34,422 bases of DNA from Microbacteriaceae bacterium PS02066 (GCA_029959545.1 JASCPH010000037.1:1-34422), one strand, 5' to 3'; positions 16,223 to 23,826 are shown, counted from the stretch's first letter. Notes: a model not told the origin generated them from the sequence alone. Translations and numbers: made by a program.

Positions 16223-17410
16223 TCAGACGCGGTCCGCCAGGATCGCGGTGCGCCTGTCGCCGATTCGCGTCAGCAGCAGCGTCGCCGAGGCCTCGCCCTT
16301 GAGCTTGAGCCGGGTGCGCAGCTGCGCCGGGTCCACGTCGACGCCGCGTTTCTTGATCTCGAGCGTGCCGATACCGCGCTCGCGAAGGGCGCGGGCGAGC
16401 TTCTTCTCGTCGGCGGGGAGCTGCTCCCGCACGCGGAAGCTCTGCACGAACGGGCTCGTCACCGCCTCGTCCGAGGTGAGGTAGGCGATGCGTTCGTCGA
16501 GCGTGCCCGCATCCAGCGATCGGGCTACGTCGCCGATCAGGCGGGCGCGGATCACGGCGCCGTCCGGCTCGTGGAGGAACGCGCCGAGCGGGCGAGGGTC
16601 GACGTCTTCGGCATCGTGAGCGGATGTGAGCTCGTGCACCTGGTCGCCGCGGACGACGAGTGCTGCACGCCGCACCCCGTCGCGAGCCAGCTCCCGGGAG
16701 AAGAGGACGAGCTCGATGGTCGATCCGTCCACACTGATCCACTGCGCTTCGACACCGTCGGGGATGCTGTCGCGATCGAAGCCGGGACCGAGCTTGATGC
16801 CGGTCGGCATGCGTTCGGCGAGTTCGAACGCCCAGCTCAGCGCCGGGCTGTACTCGTCGGCACGCAGGCGATCGCTGTGGGAGCCGCCCACCGGGCGACG
16901 CGCGGGGTCGAGCCACACCGCGTCCCTGTCATGGAGATCCACATCCTCCGCGCGGGCGTGCGAGACCGTGACGGTGTCGCCGAACGGCGCCAGATTGTAG
17001 GCGGCGACGGCCGCGGTCGCCTCATCGGCGTCCACGGCGGCGACCTCGAGCCCGAGGGCTGCGAACCCCAGGGCATCGCCGCCGATGCCGCATCCGAGAT
17101 CGGCGATGCGACGGCGTCCCGCGTCGCGGAACCGGCCGGCATGGCGGGCGGCCACACTCAGGCGGGTGGCCTGCTCGAGCCCCGCCGGCGTGAAGAGCAT
17201 CCGGCCCGCGAACGGTCCGAACTTCGCCGCCGCGCGGGCGCGCAGTCGCGCCTGGCCGACGACAGCCGAGACGAGGTCGGGCCCGTGTCCCGCAGCGCGC
17301 AGCCTGCTCACGGCCGCAACGACCGCAGCCGTCGACTCGATCGGCCCCGTCTCATCCAGCAGGCGCAGTCCTTCGGGGGTGAGAAGGGCGCGCAGCTCGC
17401 TCATCTCCAT
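16223..17410 (-). CDS. class I SAM-dependent methyltransferase with THUMP-like C-terminal domain
   Basis: A 395-aa protein. An N-terminal helical part is followed by a Rossmann methyltransferase core with SAM motif I ADLGCGIGGDALG (residues 103-115), the acidic VAAVDADEA at the second strand, and AVWLDPARR at the catalytic strand. The last ~70 residues (EQLPADEKKLARALRERGIG onward, with LEIKKRGVDVDPAQLR) match the THUMP-like domain found behind this methyltransferase type. The substrate is unknown; an RNA target is possible from the domain name only. ATG 17410 is chosen because TAGGCT lies 6 nt upstream on the minus strand (leaderless). The groES control region starts 26 bp away, divergently. 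Confidence 0.85.
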   Translation of the reverse strand: MEMSELRALLTPEGLRLLDETGPIESTAAVVAAVSRLRAAGHGPDLVSAVVGQARLRARAAAKFGPFAGRMLFTPAGLEQATRLSVAARHAGRFRDAGRRRIADLGCGIGGDALGFAALGLEVAAVDADEATAAVAAYNLAPFGDTVTVSHARAEDVDLHDRDAVWLDPARRPVGGSHSDRLRADEYSPALSWAFELAERMPTGIKLGPGFDRDSIPDGVEAQWISVDGSTIELVLFSRELARDGVRRAALVVRGDQVHELTSAHDAEDVDPRPLGAFLHEPDGAVIRARLIGDVARSLDAGTLDERIAYLTSDEAVTSPFVQSFRVREQLPADEKKLARALRERGIGTLEIKKRGVDVDPAQLRTRLKLKGEASATLLLTRIGDRRTAILADRV

Positions 17411-17422
17411 CGCTCCAGCCTA
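17411..17422 (-). promoter_or_regulatory. -10 box of a leaderless promoter (methyltransferase)
   Basis: On the minus strand TAGGCT (17422-17417) stands 6 nt before ATG 17410. Confidence 0.5.
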
Positions 17423-17436
17423 GGCGCGAGCTTGTG

Positions 17437-17463
17437 TTGGCACTCGCGTTGCACGAGTGCCAG
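17437..17463 (+). promoter_or_regulatory. CIRCE element 1 (HrcA operator)
   Basis: TTGGCACTC, 9 nt, GAGTGCCAG closely match the CIRCE consensus TTAGCACTC-N9-GAGTGCTAA. The groES -35 box lies across its spacer, so HrcA binding would block RNA polymerase. Confidence 0.85.
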
Positions 17464-17477
17464 GACGCCTCTAGACT
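17449..17477 (+). promoter_or_regulatory. groES promoter
   Basis: TTGCAC (17449-17454), a 17-nt spacer and TAGACT (17472-17477) form a good sigma-A type promoter lying between and across the two CIRCE elements. The start point would fall inside CIRCE 2, leaving a leader of about 65-70 nt. Confidence 0.75.
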
Positions 17478-17482
17478 TGCCA

Positions 17483-17509
17483 TTAGCACTCTCGGTGTGA
17501 GGGTGCTAA
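17483..17509 (+). promoter_or_regulatory. CIRCE element 2 (HrcA operator)
   Basis: TTAGCACTC, 9 nt, GGGTGCTAA differs from the CIRCE consensus at one base. It covers the predicted transcription start and early leader of groES. Confidence 0.92.
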
Positions 17510-17551
17510 CTGAGTCTTCCGTTTCACGAAGCGAGAAAGAAGAGGTAGACC

Positions 17552-17848
17552 GTGTCGGTTTCCATCAAGCCGCTCGAGGACCGCATCGTCATCCAGCAGG
17601 TCGAGGCCGAGCAGACCACCGCTAGTGGCCTGGTCATCCCCGACACCGCCAAGGAGAAGCCCCAGGAGGGCGAGGTCGTGGCCGTGGGCCCCGGCCGCAT
17701 CGACGACAACGGCAACCGTGTTCCGCTCGACGTCGCCGTCGGCGACCGCGTGATCTACAGCAAGTACGGCGGCACCGAGGTCAAGTTCGGCGCCGACGAG
17801 TACCTCGTGCTCTCCGCGCGCGACGTGCTCGCGGTCGTCGTTCGCTGA
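17552..17848 (+). CDS. groES: co-chaperonin GroES
   Basis: A 98-aa lid subunit of the GroEL/ES folding machine. The features are typical: [20 protein letters not shown] at the start, the mobile loop [19 protein letters not shown] that contacts Gro[14 protein letters not shown], and the C-terminal [23 protein letters not shown] 17552 has AAGAGG 6 nt upstream. Two CIRCE operators in front imply heat-shock control by the repressor HrcA. No groEL follows: a terminator comes 16 bp after the stop and then rarD. GroEL must be encoded elsewhere in the genome. Confidence 0.97.
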   Translation: MSVSIKPLEDRIVIQQVEAEQTTASGLVIPDTAKEKPQEGEVVAVGPGRIDDNGNRVPLDVAVGDRVIYSKYGGTEVKFGADEYLVLSARDVLAVVVR

Positions 17849-17863
17849 CATCGACTGAACGAT

Positions 17864-17890
17864 GCCCCCGGCCATTCGGTCGGGGGCTTC
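17864..17890 (+). terminator. groES terminator
   Basis: GCCCCCGGCC (17864-17873) pairs with GGTCGGGGGC (17878-17887) over 10 bp with one G-T pair and a 4-nt loop, followed by a short T-containing run. This is a strong intrinsic terminator 16 bp after the stop. Confidence 0.85.
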
Positions 17891-17927
17891 GTTCGTTGCG
17901 GGCGCGCCCCGCCAGCGCCCGCGGTCC

Positions 17928-17939
17928 TAGGCTGGATCG
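17928..17939 (+). promoter_or_regulatory. -10 box of a leaderless promoter (rarD)
   Basis: TAGGCT (17928-17933) stands 6 nt before the GTG at 17940; no ribosome-binding site. Confidence 0.5.
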
Positions 17940-18893
17940 GTGAACCCACGCACTTCCCCCGAGCAGGGCCTCGCCGGCGGCCTGTACGCCCTCTCCGCAT
18001 ATCTCCTGTGGGGCGTGCTGCCGCTGTACTTCCTGCTGCTGGCGCCGGTGGGCGCGTTCGAGATCGTCGCGTGGCGCATCCTGCTGTCACTGGTCTTCTG
18101 CGCACTCCTGATCGCGGTGACGCGCTCGTGGCGGCGCCTCGCCGCCATCCTTCGCCAGGGTCGACTCGTCGCTCTCACCGTGATCGCCGGCATCCTCATC
18201 TACGTCAACTGGCAGACCTATCTCATCGGCACCCTGAGCGGTCACGTCATCGAGACGAGCCTCGGCTACTTCATCAATCCGATCGTCACGGTCCTGCTGG
18301 GCGTGCTGGTGCTGAGAGAGCGACTGCGCCCGACCCAGTGGGTGGCGATCGGGCTCGCCACCGCCGCGGTCGTGGTGATCGTGGTCGGCTACGGCGCCAT
18401 GCCCTGGATCGCCCTCATCCTCGCGTTCTCGTTCGGCTTCTACGGACTCGTGAAGAAGAAGATCGGTCCGTCCGTGGATGCGGTCAGCGGGCTCACACTG
18501 GAATCGCTCTGGCTCACCCCTCTCGCTCTCGTGCAGCTCGTCGTGGTGGGCCTGACGACGGGGCTGGGCTTCGCCTCCGCCGGGGTCGGCACCACGGTGA
18601 CCCTCGCCCTTGCGGGCGTCGTGACGGCCGTCCCGCTGCTGCTGTTCGCCGCGGGTGCGCGCCGAGCGCCCCTGACGCTGCTCGGCATCATCCAGTTCGT
18701 CGCTCCGGTTCTGCAGTTCCTCATCGGATGGTGGGTGCTGGGCGAGCCGATGACGGCCGGGCGGTGGGCGGGGTTCGCGCTCGTGTGGGCCGCGCTCATC
18801 CTGTTGAGCGCGGATTCGATCATCGCCTCGCGCCGTGCGCGCAAGGGCGCAGGATTGCAGAACGCTCCGTCCGACGTGGCCGAATTGACGTAA
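17940..18893 (+). CDS. rarD: EamA-family transporter, RarD type
   Basis: A 317-aa membrane protein with about ten hydrophobic helices arranged as two EamA repeats. RarD-type features include GLYALSAYLLWGVLPLYFLL at the first helix, EIVAWRILLSL, the YVNWQTYLIGT segment, ETSLGYFINPIVTVLLGVL and PLLLFAAGARRAPLTLLGII. RarD belongs to the drug/metabolite transporter superfamily; its substrate is not established (chloramphenicol sensitivity has been linked to it), so the symbol is by family only. GTG 17940 is fixed by the TAGGCT box. It lies between groES and the liv lipoprotein gene, with no obvious link to either. Confidence 0.88.
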   Translation: MNPRTSPEQGLAGGLYALSAYLLWGVLPLYFLLLAPVGAFEIVAWRILLSLVFCALLIAVTRSWRRLAAILRQGRLVALTVIAGILIYVNWQTYLIGTLSGHVIETSLGYFINPIVTVLLGVLVLRERLRPTQWVAIGLATAAVVVIVVGYGAMPWIALILAFSFGFYGLVKKKIGPSVDAVSGLTLESLWLTPLALVQLVVVGLTTGLGFASAGVGTTVTLALAGVVTAVPLLLFAAGARRAPLTLLGIIQFVAPVLQFLIGWWVLGEPMTAGRWAGFALVWAALILLSADSIIASRRARKGAGLQNAPSDVAELT

Positions 18894-18992
18894 TGCGTCG
18901 AAAAGCGGCGCGATTCATAACGATTTCGTCGCGAAAGGGTGCGGAGACTGTGCGCGACGCGCGCCTACAACACACTCGTAACAATGCGCGGC

Positions 18993-18998
18993 TAGCTT
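18993..18998 (+). promoter_or_regulatory. candidate -10 box for the liv lipoprotein gene
   Basis: TAGCTT (18993-18998) in the 159-bp gap after rarD is the best -10 candidate and would give a leader of about 48 nt. No clear -35 was found. Confidence 0.35.
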
Positions 18999-19052
18999 CT
19001 GGCGCAACGCGGCGTCCAGGTCGCGCATTGAAGAGTGAAAGGACGGAACCAG

Positions 19053-20366
19053 ATGGTTCACTCCAAGAAGGCGTGGTTTGCCGCGACCGCCCTCGCGGGC
19101 GTCTCGGCGCTTGCGCTCGTCGGGTGTGCCGGCGGGGGCGAAGCAGCGCCCTCCGGCAGCTCAGACGCAGGTGGCGACTACACGGCGCAGAACTGCGCCG
19201 ACGGCACCACGAGCGCTGACATCCTGAAGGTCGGCACCCTGCTGCCGACCACCGGAACCCTGGCGTTCCTCGGCCCGCCCGAGATCGCCGGTGTCGGCCT
19301 GGCTGTCGACGACATCGTCGCCGCGGGCGACGACGCATGTACGTTCTGGACCGACTCCGGTGACAGCAACGACATGACGGTCTCGTCCGCCTCGGCCGAC
19401 GAGCTCATCAACGCGAAGGTCTCGATCGTGATCGGCGCCGCATCCTCCTCGGTGTCGCTGAACGTCGTCGACAAGCTCACCAAGAGCGCGAGCCCGATCG
19501 TGCAGATCTCGCCCGCGAACACGGCGGCTTCGCTCTCGGGCTACTCGCCCTTCTACTTCCGCACCGCTCCGCCGGACACGGTGCAGGGCTCCGCGCTGGG
19601 CCAGCTCATCACGAGCGACGGCAACGCGAACATCGCGTTCCTCGTCTTCAACGACGCGTACGGCACTGGCCTGCGCGACGTGATCGAGGAGACCGTCACC
19701 GGTGCGGGCGGATCGGTCACCTACGGCGCCAAGGGCGCGGGCCAGGAGTTCCCTCCCGGTCAGACCACCTTCTCGTCCGAGGTGACGGCGGCTCTGGCCA
19801 CCAACCCCGACGCGATCGTGATCATCGCCTTCGACGAGACCAAGGCGATCATCCCCGAGCTCGTGTCGCAGGGCTGGGACATGTCCCGCACCTACTACAC
19901 GGACGGCAACACGTCGGACTTCTCGAAGGACTTCGAGCCCGGAACGCTCGAGGGCGCTCAGGGCACGATCCCCGGCGCGAACCCCGCCGAGGACTTCAAG
20001 GAGCGGGCATCCGCGTGGCACGAGTCGGTCGAGGGTTCGGCCCTGGACGACTACTCCTACTCGGCTGAGTCGTACGACGCCGTCATCCTCTCGGCCCTCG
20101 CGGCCCTGAAGGGCGGCGCGACCGACCCCGCCACCATCCAGGCGAACCTGGCCGCTGTGTCGGGTGCGACGGGTGGCGAGGAGTGCTCCACGTACGCGGA
20201 CTGCAAGGCTCTCATCGACGGCGGCAAGGACATCCACTACACGGGTGTCGCCGGCACGGGACCGTTCAACGACAAGAACGACCCCTCGAGCGCCTTCATC
20301 GGCATCTACAAGTTCGACGGTGACAACAAGCCCGTCTGGCAGAGCGCTGTCGAGGGCAAGTCTTGA
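19053..20366 (+). CDS. branched-chain amino-acid-type ABC transporter substrate-binding lipoprotein
   Basis: A 437-aa lipoprotein. The signal peptide MVHSKKAWFAATALAGVSAL ends in the lipobox LVGC with lipidated Cys25, then a Gly/Ser linker. The mature part is a type I periplasmic-binding (Leu/Ile/Val-binding) fold: ILKVGTLLPTTGTLAFLGPP, a VIGAASSSVSLNV hinge region, GTLEGAQGTIPG and SYDAVILSALAAL. Four Cys in the mature domain could form disulfides outside the cell. ATG 19053 has AAAGGA about 9 nt upstream. It faces the livHMGF genes tail to tail, so it is transcribed apart from the permease and ATPases it presumably serves. The ligand may be amino acids or another small amide; sequence does not settle it. 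Confidence 0.92.
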   Translation: MVHSKKAWFAATALAGVSALALVGCAGGGEAAPSGSSDAGGDYTAQNCADGTTSADILKVGTLLPTTGTLAFLGPPEIAGVGLAVDDIVAAGDDACTFWTDSGDSNDMTVSSASADELINAKVSIVIGAASSSVSLNVVDKLTKSASPIVQISPANTAASLSGYSPFYFRTAPPDTVQGSALGQLITSDGNANIAFLVFNDAYGTGLRDVIEETVTGAGGSVTYGAKGAGQEFPPGQTTFSSEVTAALATNPDAIVIIAFDETKAIIPELVSQGWDMSRTYYTDGNTSDFSKDFEPGTLEGAQGTIPGANPAEDFKERASAWHESVEGSALDDYSYSAESYDAVILSALAALKGGATDPATIQANLAAVSGATGGEECSTYADCKALIDGGKDIHYTGVAGTGPFNDKNDPSSAFIGIYKFDGDNKPVWQSAVEGKS

Positions 20367-20380
20367 TCTGACTGCTCACG

Positions 20381-20422
20381 CGCACGAACGCCCCCGGGTT
20401 CGCCCGGGGGCGTTCGTGCGTT
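20381..20422 (+). terminator. strong terminator of the liv lipoprotein gene
   Basis: Arms 20381-20398 and 20403-20420 are perfect 18-bp complements with a TTCG tetraloop, 14 bp after the stop, followed by TT. It is a very stable hairpin. Confidence 0.88.
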
Positions 20423-20542
20423 CCGGGCCGGTGCGCGTGCCCTCGCCTCGCCTCGCCCCGCCCCCGCTCCGCCCCCGCTCCGCCCCATCCGACCCGCCCC
20501 CGCTCCGCCCCGCCGCTCGAGCGGCATCGCGCCTGTGTTCGA

Positions 20543-20669
20543 GGGACGCGCGTTGTCGCGTCTGGGTCGTGGGGCCGCGTGTTGGGTCCCTTGAACCGAT
20601 GGGTGCGTGTTGGGGGGACGCGTGTTGTCGCTCCGGGGGCGTTGGGGTCGCGTTTCTGGTCCTTTGAAC
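20543..20669. repeat. two diverged ~55-nt direct repeats
   Basis: Copies 20543-20597 and 20615-20669 both start GGGACGCG, share GTTGTCGC and TGGGGYCGCGT-like cores, and end TTGAAC. They are roughly three-quarters identical with one inserted base. The divergence suggests an old duplication or two members of a dispersed repeat family. Confidence 0.55.
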
Positions 20670-20706
20670 AGGCAGGATGCGGGCCTGTAGCGGGGGACAG
20701 CCCCCA

Positions 20707-20758
20707 TGCTCGCCTGTCACAGATCGACGCCGTCGGCTCGATCTGTGACAGGCGAGCA
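20707..20758. repeat. 21-bp perfect inverted repeat (hairpin)
   Basis: Arms 20707-20727 and 20738-20758 are perfect reverse complements of 21 bp with a 10-nt loop that can pair a further 3 bp. It lies between convergent genes and can serve as a two-way terminator. It is longer than a terminator needs and could be a REP/MITE-like element. Confidence 0.75.
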
Positions 20759-20765
20759 CAGGGGT

Positions 20766-20808
20766 GACGCAGCGCCGCGGGGGCAAGGTGCGACGCAGCG
20801 CCGCGGGG
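20766..20808. repeat. 17-nt direct repeat, two identical copies
   Basis: GACGCAGCGCCGCGGGG occurs at 20766-20782 and 20792-20808 with a 26-bp period. Its role is unknown. Confidence 0.6.
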
Positions 20809-20845
20809 TCGAAGGGGCCGCGCGGGGCGTCCAAAGGGGAAGGGT

Positions 20846-20865
20846 GCGGATGCGGGTGCATCCGC
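20846..20865 (-). terminator. small hairpin behind livF
   Basis: GCGGATGC (20846-20853) and GCATCCGC (20858-20865) form an 8-bp stem with loop GGGT, extendable by GGG/CCC with a bulge. It lies 42 bp after the livF stop on the minus strand, so it is a candidate terminator of the livHMGF operon. Confidence 0.5.
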
Positions 20866-20907
20866 CCCCTTCGGAGCGCTCACGCGGCGTGTGGCGCCGC
20901 GCGGGTC

Positions 20908-21843
20908 TCAGGCCTTGCCGGCGTCGGGCTCGACGCCCGGGTCCGACATGGGCTCCGCTCCCGGCGGGAGGTCCTCCGCCGCGCTCGAGCCCGCCGTCAC
21001 CGACGTCGGCACCTGCTCGTCGGGGGTGACGATGCCCGCCGGAGCCGGCTCCGCCGTCGCGGAGGCGACCGGAGCGGCAGCGGATGCGGGGGCGGACTTG
21101 TCCGCATCCACGTCGGCCGCGAGCGTGCCGAGGTAGAGCTGGATGACCTTCGGGTCGTTGGCGAGCTCACGCCCCGTTCCCGTGTAGGCGTCGCGCCCCT
21201 GGTCGAGCACGTACGCGCGATCGCAGATCTGCAGGCAGCGGCGCGCGTTCTGCTCGACCATGATCACGCTCACGCCCGCCTTGTTGATGCGACGGGTGCG
21301 GATGAAGGTCTCATCCTGACGGACCGGTGACAGGCCCGCCGAAGGCTCGTCGAGCAGCAGCACGGACGGGTCCATCATGAGCGCACGCGCCATCGCGACG
21401 GACTGACGCTCACCGCCCGAGAGGGAACCGGCGCGCTGATCGCGACGGTCGGCGAGCACGGGGAAGATCTCGAAGATCTTGTCGAGCTGCTCCCGGAACT
21501 TGCGCGGCTTCTGGTAGATGCCCATCTGCAGGTTCTCCTCGATCGTGAGCGAGGGGAACACATTGTTCGTCTGCGGTACGAAGCCCACGCCGGTGGAGAC
21601 GAGCTTGTTGGGCTTCCAGCCGGTGATGTCGGTGCCCTTGAGTGTCACGGAGCCGCCGCGGATCGACACCTGGCCGAACACCGCCTTCAGGAACGTCGAC
21701 TTGCCGGCGCCGTTCGGGCCGATGATGCCGATGAGCTCGCCCGGGTGGGCCACGATGTTCACGCCGTTGAGGATGTTGACCCCCGGCAGGTAGCCGGCGT
21801 GCAGGTCCTTCGCGACGAGGACCGGTTCGGTCGCGTTCGTCAT
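20908..21843 (-). CDS. livF: branched-chain amino-acid-type ABC transporter ATP-binding protein LivF
   Basis: A 311-aa ABC ATPase. Walker A is GPNGAGKST (residues 42-50), the signature is SLSGGERQSVAMARAL, Walker B is VLLLDEPSAGLSP, and the switch region is VIMVEQNARR. It ends LivF-like with the segment ELANDPKVIQLYLG at about residue 240. A further ~65 residues rich in Ala, Pro and acidic residues follow; this tail is not part of the usual ~240-aa LivF and looks disordered. The ATG overlaps the livG stop by 4 nt, so it is last in the operon. It works with LivG to drive uptake through LivH/LivM. Confidence 0.93.
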   Translation of the reverse strand: MTNATEPVLVAKDLHAGYLPGVNILNGVNIVAHPGELIGIIGPNGAGKSTFLKAVFGQVSIRGGSVTLKGTDITGWKPNKLVSTGVGFVPQTNNVFPSLTIEENLQMGIYQKPRKFREQLDKIFEIFPVLADRRDQRAGSLSGGERQSVAMARALMMDPSVLLLDEPSAGLSPVRQDETFIRTRRINKAGVSVIMVEQNARRCLQICDRAYVLDQGRDAYTGTGRELANDPKVIQLYLGTLAADVDADKSAPASAAAPVASATAEPAPAGIVTPDEQVPTSVTAGSSAAEDLPPGAEPMSDPGVEPDAGKA

Positions 21844-22850
21844 GAACGGTGCTCCTTTCCGAGCGCCTCGTCGATCTGCCGCTCGGCGGCCGCGTCGGCG
21901 GCCTCCGCCTCGGCTTCGAGCTGTTGGATGACCGAGGTGTCGAGCAGCGAGTCGTCACCGAGGTCGGTGTCGTGGTGCGCGCCGAGGTACGCATCGACGA
22001 CCGCCTGCTGGTTCATGACCTCGCCTGCGGGGCCCTCGGCGACGATGGCGCCCTGCGCCATCACGACGACCCAGTCGGAGATGTGGCGCACCATGTGCAT
22101 GTCGTGCTCGACGAACAGCACCGTGGTGCCGTCGTCGCGCAGGGCCTGGATGTGGCCGAGCAGCGACTGCGTCAGGGCGGGGTTCACACCGGCCATGGGC
22201 TCGTCGAGCATGATCATCTTCGGGTCGCTCATGAGCGCCCGGGCCATCTCGAGCAGCTTCTTCTGCCCGCCCGAGAGGGAGCCCGCGAGGTCCTCCCGCT
22301 TCTCGTACAGCTTGAAGCGCTGCAGGAGATCCATCGCCTTGTCGGTGATCTCCTTCTCCCGCTTGCGCCAGAGCGCGGGGATGAGGGCGACGGCCATGTT
22401 CTCACCGGGCTGGTCGCGTGCGCCGAGCAGCATGTTGTCGAGCACCGTCATGCGCGAGAGCGCCTTGGTGAGCTGGAAGGTGCGCACCATGCCGCTGCGG
22501 GCGACCTTGGATGCGGCCGTGCTCCCCAGCGTCCGGCCGTCGAACGACCATCTGGCCGCCTTATCGGCGGGCGGGCCGCCGAAGGCGCGCTTCGCGCTCG
22601 TCGGCTTGTCGAAGCCGGTGATGAGGTTGAAGAAGGTCGTCTTGCCGGCGCCGTTGGGACCGATGAGGGCAGTGATGGCGCCGCGCTGGACCTCGAGGTG
22701 GTCGACGTCGACGGCGGTCATGCCGCCGAAGCGGCGGATGATGTTGTCGACGACGAGGATGGGGTCGGGCTTCGGCGCGCCGGGCGTCTGCGCGACGTGC
22801 GACAGGCTCTCCTGTGCGGCCGCCTGGGCCGCCGTGATCGGCTCAGACAT
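21840..22850 (-). CDS. livG: branched-chain amino-acid-type ABC transporter ATP-binding protein LivG
   Basis: A 336-aa ABC ATPase. Walker A is GPNGAGKTT (residues 64-72), the Q-loop VRTFQLTKALSRMTVLDNML is LivG-typical, the signature is SLSGGQKKLLEMARAL, Walker B is MIMLDEPMAGVNP, and the switch His is in VLFVEHDM. It exceeds the usual ~255-290 aa for three reasons. There is a ~30-residue N-terminal head (SEPITAAQAAAQESLSHVAQ). A basic insert (SAKRAFGGPPADKAARW) lies before the FDGRTLG strand. An acidic Ala/Glu-rich tail of ~45 residues ends the protein. It overlaps livM by 8 nt and livF by 4 nt. The tails resemble that on LivF in composition. Confidence 0.93.
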   Translation of the reverse strand: MSEPITAAQAAAQESLSHVAQTPGAPKPDPILVVDNIIRRFGGMTAVDVDHLEVQRGAITALIGPNGAGKTTFFNLITGFDKPTSAKRAFGGPPADKAARWSFDGRTLGSTAASKVARSGMVRTFQLTKALSRMTVLDNMLLGARDQPGENMAVALIPALWRKREKEITDKAMDLLQRFKLYEKREDLAGSLSGGQKKLLEMARALMSDPKMIMLDEPMAGVNPALTQSLLGHIQALRDDGTTVLFVEHDMHMVRHISDWVVVMAQGAIVAEGPAGEVMNQQAVVDAYLGAHHDTDLGDDSLLDTSVIQQLEAEAEAADAAAERQIDEALGKEHRS

Positions 22851-23826
22851 TGAAGCTCAGCTCCTTCTTGCTGCCGAGAATGCCCTGTGGTCGGAAGATC
22901 ACCAGGAGCATCAGCGCGATGCCGATCACGATCCACGAGAACTGATCGGTCTGCTGGGTGGACATGATCGAGTCGGGCACGACGATGTCGGTGATGCCCT
23001 GGATGAAGATACGCACCGCGAAGAACAGGATCGAGCCCAGCACGGGTCCGAAGATGGTCGCGGCGCCGCCCAGCAGGAGCGCGGTCCAGATGAAGAACGT
23101 CGTCGAGCGTCCCAGTGCGTCCGGCTGGACGGAGGACGGGAGGACGTAGATGATGCCGGCGAAGGCGCCGAGCACGCCGCCGAGCACCAGCGCCTGCATC
23201 TTGTAGGAGTAGGCGCTCTTGCCGAGGCTGCGCACCGCATCCTCGTCCTCGCGGATGCCCTTGAGCACACGACCCCACGGGCTGCGCATGAGCAGCCACA
23301 CGAGGACCAGGAAGATCGCCACCAGCGCCCAGGCCACGAGGCGGATCCACCATCCGCTCACACCGTTGTTCTCGTACGTGAACCAGAGGATGGTGGTGGA
23401 GCCGTCCGGCAGGAACGACAGCTCGTTGAACGGGTCGCGGTAGGTCGCACCGGGGAGACCGTTCGATCCGCCGGTGATGGGACCCATGATCGAGGAGCGT
23501 CCCACCATGCGCACGATCTCGGCGGCCGAGATCGTGACGATGGCGAGGTAGTCGCCGCGCAGTTTCAGCGTGGGGATACCGAGGATGAGGCTGAAGATGA
23601 CGACCACGATGATCGCGATCAGCAACGAAGGCCAGAATCCGAGGCCCGCGCCGATCGACACGGCGAATCCGTAGGCGCCGAGCAGCATGAAGCCGGCCTG
23701 GCCCATGTTGAGCAGGCCCGTATAGCCGAAGTGGATGTTCAGGCCGATCGCGGCGATGGCGAAGGCAGCCGTCGCGGGCGAGATGGCGCTTGCCGCCATC
23801 TGCGTGAGCAGGTTCAGGAATTCCAT
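22843..23826 (-). CDS. livM: branched-chain amino-acid-type ABC transporter permease LivM
   Basis: A 327-aa membrane protein with eight to ten helices. The BPD_transp_2 permease pattern is clear: IGLNIHFGYTGLLNMGQAGF near the start, LRGDYLAIVTISAAEIVRM, the coupling-helix region LMRSPWGRVLKGIREDEDAV that contacts the ATPases, and LLGGAATIFGPVLGSI. It ends with FRPQGILGSKKELSFNV. It forms the membrane channel with LivH. The start ATG 23826 lies 3 bp after the livH stop. The periplasmic loop around GVSGWW is unremarkable. Length is normal. Confidence 0.93.
   Translation of the reverse strand: MEFLNLLTQMAASAISPATAAFAIAAIGLNIHFGYTGLLNMGQAGFMLLGAYGFAVSIGAGLGFWPSLLIAIIVVVIFSLILGIPTLKLRGDYLAIVTISAAEIVRMVGRSSIMGPITGGSNGLPGATYRDPFNELSFLPDGSTTILWFTYENNGVSGWWIRLVAWALVAIFLVLVWLLMRSPWGRVLKGIREDEDAVRSLGKSAYSYKMQALVLGGVLGAFAGIIYVLPSSVQPDALGRSTTFFIWTALLLGGAATIFGPVLGSILFFAVRIFIQGITDIVVPDSIMSTQQTDQFSWIVIGIALMLLVIFRPQGILGSKKELSFNV

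Larger units (their letters stand above)
20422..20907. other. repeat-rich non-coding gap between convergent liv genes
   Basis: No convincing gene. In order: a C-rich tract of near-repeats of CGCCCCCGCTC (about 20456-20516), two diverged ~55-nt direct repeats (20543-20597 and 20615-20669), a 21-bp perfect hairpin (20707-20758), two identical 17-nt direct repeats (20766-20782 and 20792-20808), and a small hairpin at 20846-20865 before the livF stop. Strand asymmetry is strong, C-rich then G-rich. Confidence 0.7.

Noticed and set aside
20422..20907. A CRISPR-like array
   Set aside because: The repeats are only two-copy, of unequal length, diverged and not separated by regular unique spacers; no cas gene is present.
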